Origin: Solirubrobacter taibaiensis
Lineage (GTDB): Bacteria; Actinomycetota; Thermoleophilia; Solirubrobacterales; Solirubrobacteraceae
DNA: 64,000 bases
Assembly: GCA_027587225.1 (NCBI GenBank)
Contig: JAPDDQ010000010.1
Location: 1 to 64,000, forward strand
Reading direction: 5' to 3'
The notes below the pieces were generated by a model. It saw nothing but the letters and a program-made list of their open reading frames with translations. It did no database searches and was not told the origin of the DNA. Numbering within the stretch: the first letter of the stretch is position 1; each line of letters begins with the position of its first letter. Positions 59,871 to 64,000 of the stretch are shown piece by piece. The position numbers were made by a program, and so were the translations under genes.

Positions 59871-60897
59871 GATCTGCGCCGGCCTGGTGATCCTCGGCGT
59901 CACCGCCTACGCCGTGTTCGGCAGCGCCGACTTCGGCGCCGGCTTCTGGGACCTGACGGCCGGCGGCGCGGAGCGCGGCGGCCGGGTGCGGGGCATGATC
60001 CAGCGCTCGATGAGCCCGGTGTGGGAGGCCAACCACGTGTGGCTGATCTTCGTGCTCGTGATGGTCTGGACGGCGTTCCCGGTGGCGTTCGGCTCGCTCA
60101 TGTCGACGCTCTCGATCCCGCTCTTCCTCGCCGCGCTGGGCGTGATCTTCCGTGGGATGGCGTTCGCGCTGCGCGGCCAGGCCGCCACGATCAACGAAGC
60201 GCGCGTGCTCGGCGCGGTCTTCGCCTTCAGCTCCGTGCTGATCCCGTTCTTCTTCGGCGCCGCGATCGGCGGGATCGCGTCCGGGCGCGTGCCCGTCGGC
60301 AACGCGGCGGGGGACATGATCGACTCGTGGCTGAACCCGACGTCGATCGCGATCGGGATCGTTGCCATCCTCACGGGGGCGCATCTCGCGGCCGTGTTCC
60401 TCACGGGTGACGCCAAACGCGCCGAACTGCCGGACATGATCGCGGCGTTCCGCATCCGGGCCATCGGCTCCGGGATCGTGGCGGGCGTCGTCGCGCTCGC
60501 CAGCTTGTTCGTCGTGCGCTCCGACGCGCGCGCGCTCTACGACGGGCTCACGTCCGGCGACGGGCTGCTCGCGGTGCTCGTCTCCGGCGCGGCGGGCTTC
60601 GTCACGATCTTCCTCGTCGCCACGCACCGCTTCGGCCCCGCTCGCTTCGCCGCCGCGCTGGCCGTCGCCGCGATGACGGTCGGCTGGGCGCTCGCGCAGG
60701 ACCCGTACGTGCTGCCCGGCCAGCTCACGCTCGACGAAGCTGCCGCGAGCGATACGACGCTGATCGCCCTCGTCGTCAGCGTCGGGCTCGGGATGCTCGT
60801 CCTGGTCCCGTCACTGTGGTGGCTCTACCGCCTTGTCCTCAAAGGCACGCTCGACGAGGGCTACGAGCCGCTCGACCAACGGTTCCGGCCCTCATGA
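59860..60897 (+). CDS. cydB: Cytochrome bd ubiquinol oxidase subunit II
   Basis: This 345-aa polytopic membrane protein has the CydB signatures YAVFGSADFGAGFWDL near the N-terminus and VWEANHVWLIFVLVMVWTAFPVAF, with eight to nine helices. It overlaps cydA by 11 bases and is overlapped by the next small gene (ATGA). It completes the bd oxidase with CydA. Confidence 0.95.
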   Translation: MLPEICAGLVILGVTAYAVFGSADFGAGFWDLTAGGAERGGRVRGMIQRSMSPVWEANHVWLIFVLVMVWTAFPVAFGSLMSTLSIPLFLAALGVIFRGMAFALRGQAATINEARVLGAVFAFSSVLIPFFFGAAIGGIASGRVPVGNAAGDMIDSWLNPTSIAIGIVAILTGAHLAAVFLTGDAKRAELPDMIAAFRIRAIGSGIVAGVVALASLFVVRSDARALYDGLTSGDGLLAVLVSGAAGFVTIFLVATHRFGPARFAAALAVAAMTVGWALAQDPYVLPGQLTLDEAAASDTTLIALVVSVGLGMLVLVPSLWWLYRLVLKGTLDEGYEPLDQRFRPS

Positions 60898-61055
60898 GAC
60901 TCACGTTCGCCTGCCTCATCCTCGGACTTCCGCTGATGCTGCTGTTCGAGTACCCGCTCACGCGGATCGCCGGCGTCCTGCTCTGCCTCGGCTTCATCGT
61001 CAGTGGCGTGTTTCTCATCGCCAACCCGGACGACTTGGGTAGGGAAGAGGAGTGA
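60894..61055 (+). CDS. Small 53-aa two-helix membrane protein in the cyd-fdh operon
   Basis: It starts at ATG 60894, overlapping the cydB stop by four bases, and its stop overlaps the GTG start of the formate dehydrogenase gene by four bases, so it is tightly coupled on both sides. It has two hydrophobic segments (about 4-19 and 25-44) and an acidic tail (NPDDLGREEE). Position after cydB is where CydX-type accessory subunits are found, but E. coli CydX has one helix and a different sequence. It could be an oxidase accessory subunit or a membrane anchor for the dehydrogenase. Confidence 0.65.
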   Translation: MRLTFACLILGLPLMLLFEYPLTRIAGVLLCLGFIVSGVFLIANPDDLGREEE

Positions 61056-64000
61056 GCCGCCCGAAGCCCTTCAAACGGCTGCGCGACCTGCCCGTGGTCG
61101 GGCGCGCGATGGACTGGGGCCTCGGCCCGGTCGCGGCCAGCGAGAACACGCTCAAGGCCGGCTCGCGGATCGCGGGCCTGAAGGTCACGGAGTCGATCTG
61201 CCCGTACTGCGCGGTCGGCTGCGGCCAGCTCGTCTACACGCGCGACGGCGAGCTCGTCGACATCGAGGGCAACCCGAACTCGCCGATCAGCCAGGGCACG
61301 CTGTGCCCGAAGGGCTCGGCCTCGCGGCAGCTCATCCAGCAGCCCGGGCGGCTGACGAAGGTCCGTTACCGGCGGCCCGGCTCTGCCGAGTGGGAGGACC
61401 TCGAGCTCGAGACGGCGATGGACATGATCGCCGACCGGGTGATCGCCGCGCGCGAGAACCACTGGCAGGACCACGACGAGCATGGCCGCCGCGTGGACCG
61501 CACGCTCGGCTTCGCGCACCTGGGCGGCGCGACGCTCGACAATGAGGAGAACTACCTCATCAAGAAGCTCTTCACCGCCCTCGGTGCCCTGCAGATCGAG
61601 AACCAGGCTCGCATATGACACTCCTCCTCGGTGCCCGGTCTGGGGACCTCGTTCGGCCGCGGAGCGGCGACCAACTATCAGCAGGACTTCCAGAACGCGG
61701 ACTGCATCTGGATCCAGGGGTCTGGGCTCATGGAAGCCCATCCCGTCGGCTCGCGCTGGGCGATGAAAGCCCGTGAGCGCGGCGCCACCCTGATCCACGT
61801 CGACCCGCACTTCAGCCGCACGAGTGCGGCCTGCGACATGCACATCCCGATCCGGGCGGGCTCGGACATCGCGTTCCTCGGCGGCCTGATCCGCCACATC
61901 ATCGAGACGAAGTCGTACTTCGAGGAGTACGTCGTCAACTACACGAACGCGCCGCACCTCGTGCGCGAGGACTTCCAGGACACCGAGGACCTCGACGGCC
62001 TGTTCTCCGGCTTCGACCCCGAGAAGGGCACCTACGACCGCACGACGTGGCTGTTCGAGGGGATGGACCCGCCGAGCAAGTCCTCGGACGCGGAGACGCA
62101 GTCCACGCAGGCCTTCACCGATCGCACGCAGGCCGGGGAGACGCTGCAGCAGGTGCCGAACGACCCGACGCTCCAGCACCCGCGCTGCGTGTTGCAGGTC
62201 CTGCGCCGCCACTACTCCCGCTACACGCCGGAGATGGTGTCGAAGATCTGCGGCATCCCGGAGGAGCAGTTCCTCGCGATGGCCGAGACGCTGATCGCCA
62301 ACTCGGGCCGCGAGCGCACGACGATGCTGGCCTACGCCGTCGGCTGGACGCAGCACACCGCGGGCGTGCAGATGATCCGCGCGGGCTCGATCGTGCAGCT
62401 GCTGCTCGGCAACATCGGGCGGCCGGGCGGCGGGATCATGGCCATGCGCGGGCACGCCTCGATCCAGGGCTCCAGCGACATCCCGACCCTGTACGACCTG
62501 CTGCCCGGCTACCTGCCGATGCCGCGCGCCACGGAGAACGACCAGACGCTCGCCGACTACGTCGAGGCCGGCGGTCAGAAGAGCGGCTGGTGGTCGCACT
62601 TCGACGAATACGTCATCAGCCTGCTCAAGGCCTGGTTCGGTGAGGCGGCCACAGCGGAGAACGACTACGGGTTCGGCCACCTGCCGAAGCTCACCGGCAA
62701 CCACTCGCACTTCGTGACCACGATGCGGGCGTTGGATGGTGGCCTGGACGGCATGTTCGTGATGGGCCAGAACCCGGCGGTCGGTTCCCAGCACGCCGGG
62801 CTGCAGCGGCGTGCGCTGGCGAAGATGAAGTGGCTCGTGGTCCGCGACCTGGCCGACCTCGAGACGGCGAGCTTCTGGAAGGACTCGCCGGAGATCCGGT
62901 CGGGCGAAGTCCGCACCGAGGACATCCAGACCGAGGTGTTCCTCATGCCCGCCGCGGGCCACGTGGAGAAGGAAGGCCACTTCACCAACACGCAGCGCCT
63001 GCTGCAGTGGCGCGACAAGGCGCTGGACCCGCCCGGCGACGCGCGCTCGGAGCTGGACTTCATGCGGGACCTCGGCGTGCGGATCAAGGCGCACTATGCG
63101 TCCTCCGAGCGGGCGCGGGACTGGCCGATCCGCAACCTCACGTGGGACTTCGAGGATGCCGAGGACGTGCTGCGCGAGATCAACGGCTACGACCTGACGA
63201 CGGGGCGGCTCGTGAGCGGCTTCGGCGAGCTGAAGAATGACGGCACCACCTCGTGCGGGTGCTGGATCTACTCCGGCTGCTTCGCCGACAACGTCAACCA
63301 GCCGCGCCGCCGCAACCCCGGCGACCTCAGCGCACCCGGCGGCTCCGTCTCGCCCGAGTGGGGCTGGGCGTGGCCGGCGAACCGCCGCATCCTCTACAAC
63401 CGGGCGTCCGCCGACCCGGCGGGCAAACCATGGTCGGAGCGCAAGAAGCTGATCTGGTGGGACGAGGAGCAGTCGGCGTGGGCCGGGTACGACGTCCCGG
63501 ACTTCCCGCCCGGCAAGCGGCCCGACTACCGGCCGGAAGAAGACGCGGAGGGGATGGACGCGATCCCCGGCGACGCTCCGTTCATGATGATGCCGGACGG
63601 CCGCGGAGCGCTGTTCTCGCCCAGCGGGCCGCTGGATGCGCCGATCCCGACGCACTACGAACCGCTCGAGTCGCCGGTGCCGAACGAGCTCTATCCATCG
63701 CTGGGGGCGAACCCGCTCGGGATCACGTGGGTCCGGCCGGAGAATCCTCTGATCGAGCAGGCCGACGATCGCTATCCGCACGTGGCTTCGACGTTCCGCC
63801 TGACCGAGCACCACACGGCCGGGCCGATGAGCCGGAACCTGCCGTGGCTGGCCGAGCTGCAGCCGGAGATGTTCGCCGAGATCGACCCGGTGCTCGCGCG
63901 CGAGGCCGGGATCAAGGACGGGGAGTGGATGGTGATCGAGACGCCGCGGGCCGCGATCGAGGCGCGCGCGAAAGTGACCAACCGCATCCAGCCGCTGCGG
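61052..64000 (+). CDS. fdnG: Formate dehydrogenase alpha subunit, selenocysteine-containing (3' end outside window)
   Basis: GTG 61052 opens a frame of 983 codons to the window edge, interrupted only by TGA at 61616-61618 (codon 189). Residues 45-90 carry the N-terminal [4Fe-4S] motif CPYCAVGCGQ...CPKGSA; no Tat signal is seen. The TGA falls in NQARI-U-HSS, exactly where FdnG/FdoG proteins have selenocysteine as molybdenum/tungsten ligand. Homology continues unbroken after it: VPGLGTSFGRGAATN, MEAHPVGSRWAMKARERGATLIHVDP, IRAGSDIAFLGGLI, GWTQHTAGVQMIRAGSIVQLLLGNIGRPGGGI, and a C-terminal MopB-type domain starting about 63800. A SECIS-like hairpin follows the TGA. It oxidises formate to CO2; co-transcription with cydAB suggests electrons go to quinol and oxygen. 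Confidence 0.93.
61616..61648 (+). promoter_or_regulatory. Selenocysteine UGA codon and bacterial SECIS-like hairpin
   Basis: After TGA (61616-61618), GGTGCCC (61630-61636) pairs with GGGGACC (61642-61648), with one internal G-G mismatch, and closes a five-base GGTCT loop (61637-61641). The loop is the same as in E. coli fdhF and sits the same 18 bases after the UGA, the arrangement SelB recognises. Confidence 0.85.

Noticed and set aside
61052..61618. A complete 188-aa formate dehydrogenase fragment or pseudogene
   Set aside because: Homology continues in the same frame after TGA, the position is the family's selenocysteine site and a SECIS-like hairpin follows, so it is one selenoprotein gene.
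60839..63814. A 991-codon open frame on the minus strand opposite cydB-fdh
   Set aside because: It is antisense to strongly recognised formate dehydrogenase sequence, has Arg/Val/Asp-rich nonsense composition and no domain. Long shadow frames are expected at this GC content.
1..64000. tRNA, rRNA, insertion sequences, phage genes, origin of replication
   Set aside because: I looked for cloverleaf-like segments, transposase or integrase motifs and DnaA-box clusters in the gaps and found none I could support.

Overview
The window is about 70% GC and densely coded on both strands, with no intergenic gap over 300 bases. GTG and TTG starts are frequent, many starts lack a clear Shine-Dalgarno site, and adjacent genes often overlap by 1-20 bases. 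Together with the secreted excalibur, Ig-like and ScyD/ScyE-like proteins, this suggests a soil actinobacterium, most likely Thermoleophilia/Solirubrobacterales. That placement is an inference. I see no rRNA, tRNA, CRISPR array, insertion sequence or prophage.

Layout: (1) 1-8.5 kb is an accessory block. It holds the 3' part of a long low-complexity protein ending in a type-50-like polymorphic toxin domain, a candidate immunity gene, an unrecognised 251-aa gene, a TetR-RidA pair, a second cargo-like protein with an LQRSAGN-type N-terminal motif, and three small partners. (2) 8.5-13.9 kb has an ECF sigma/membrane-partner pair, a secreted protein, a LysR-ALDH pair and an excalibur lipoprotein. 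(3) 14.0-21.8 kb is a five-gene catabolic operon (FAD amine oxidase-like, DapA-like, ALDH, hydroxylysine-kinase-like and phospholyase-like), followed on the other strand by a PPOX-class protein and a third ALDH. (4) 21.9-35.7 kb has a secreted protein, a TetR/MMPL divergon, DedA, a HEAT+SUFU protein, ScyD/E, a BTAD regulator, an alpha/beta hydrolase and a very long GH78 rhamnosidase. (5) 35.7-42.5 kb is the most unusual locus: a TIR-CHAT-NB-ARC-TPR protein divergent from a polytopic membrane protein ending in a patatin-like lipase domain. (6) 42.5-58.5 kb has a MarR/azoreductase divergon with an orphan sensor kinase, a MalT-type LuxR regulator, an ECF41/SigJ sigma factor with its oxidoreductase, secreted proteins, peptide deformylase, an MBL-fold hydrolase, an enolase-superfamily gene behind a LacI-type operator, and a PASTA/beta-propeller protein. 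(7) 58.5-64 kb is a respiratory operon: cydA, cydB, a 53-aa membrane protein and a formate dehydrogenase alpha subunit. The last is read through an in-frame TGA (selenocysteine) with a SECIS-like hairpin and runs off the window.

Three groups appear to work together. The TIR-CHAT-STAND sensor and the membrane patatin could be a two-component conflict (anti-phage or cell-suicide) module. The kinase, phospholyase and ALDH make a coherent route for a hydroxylated amino acid or amino alcohol: phosphorylate, eliminate phosphate and ammonia, oxidise the aldehyde. Formate dehydrogenase and bd oxidase are co-transcribed, which suggests formate-driven quinol respiration under low oxygen or stress.
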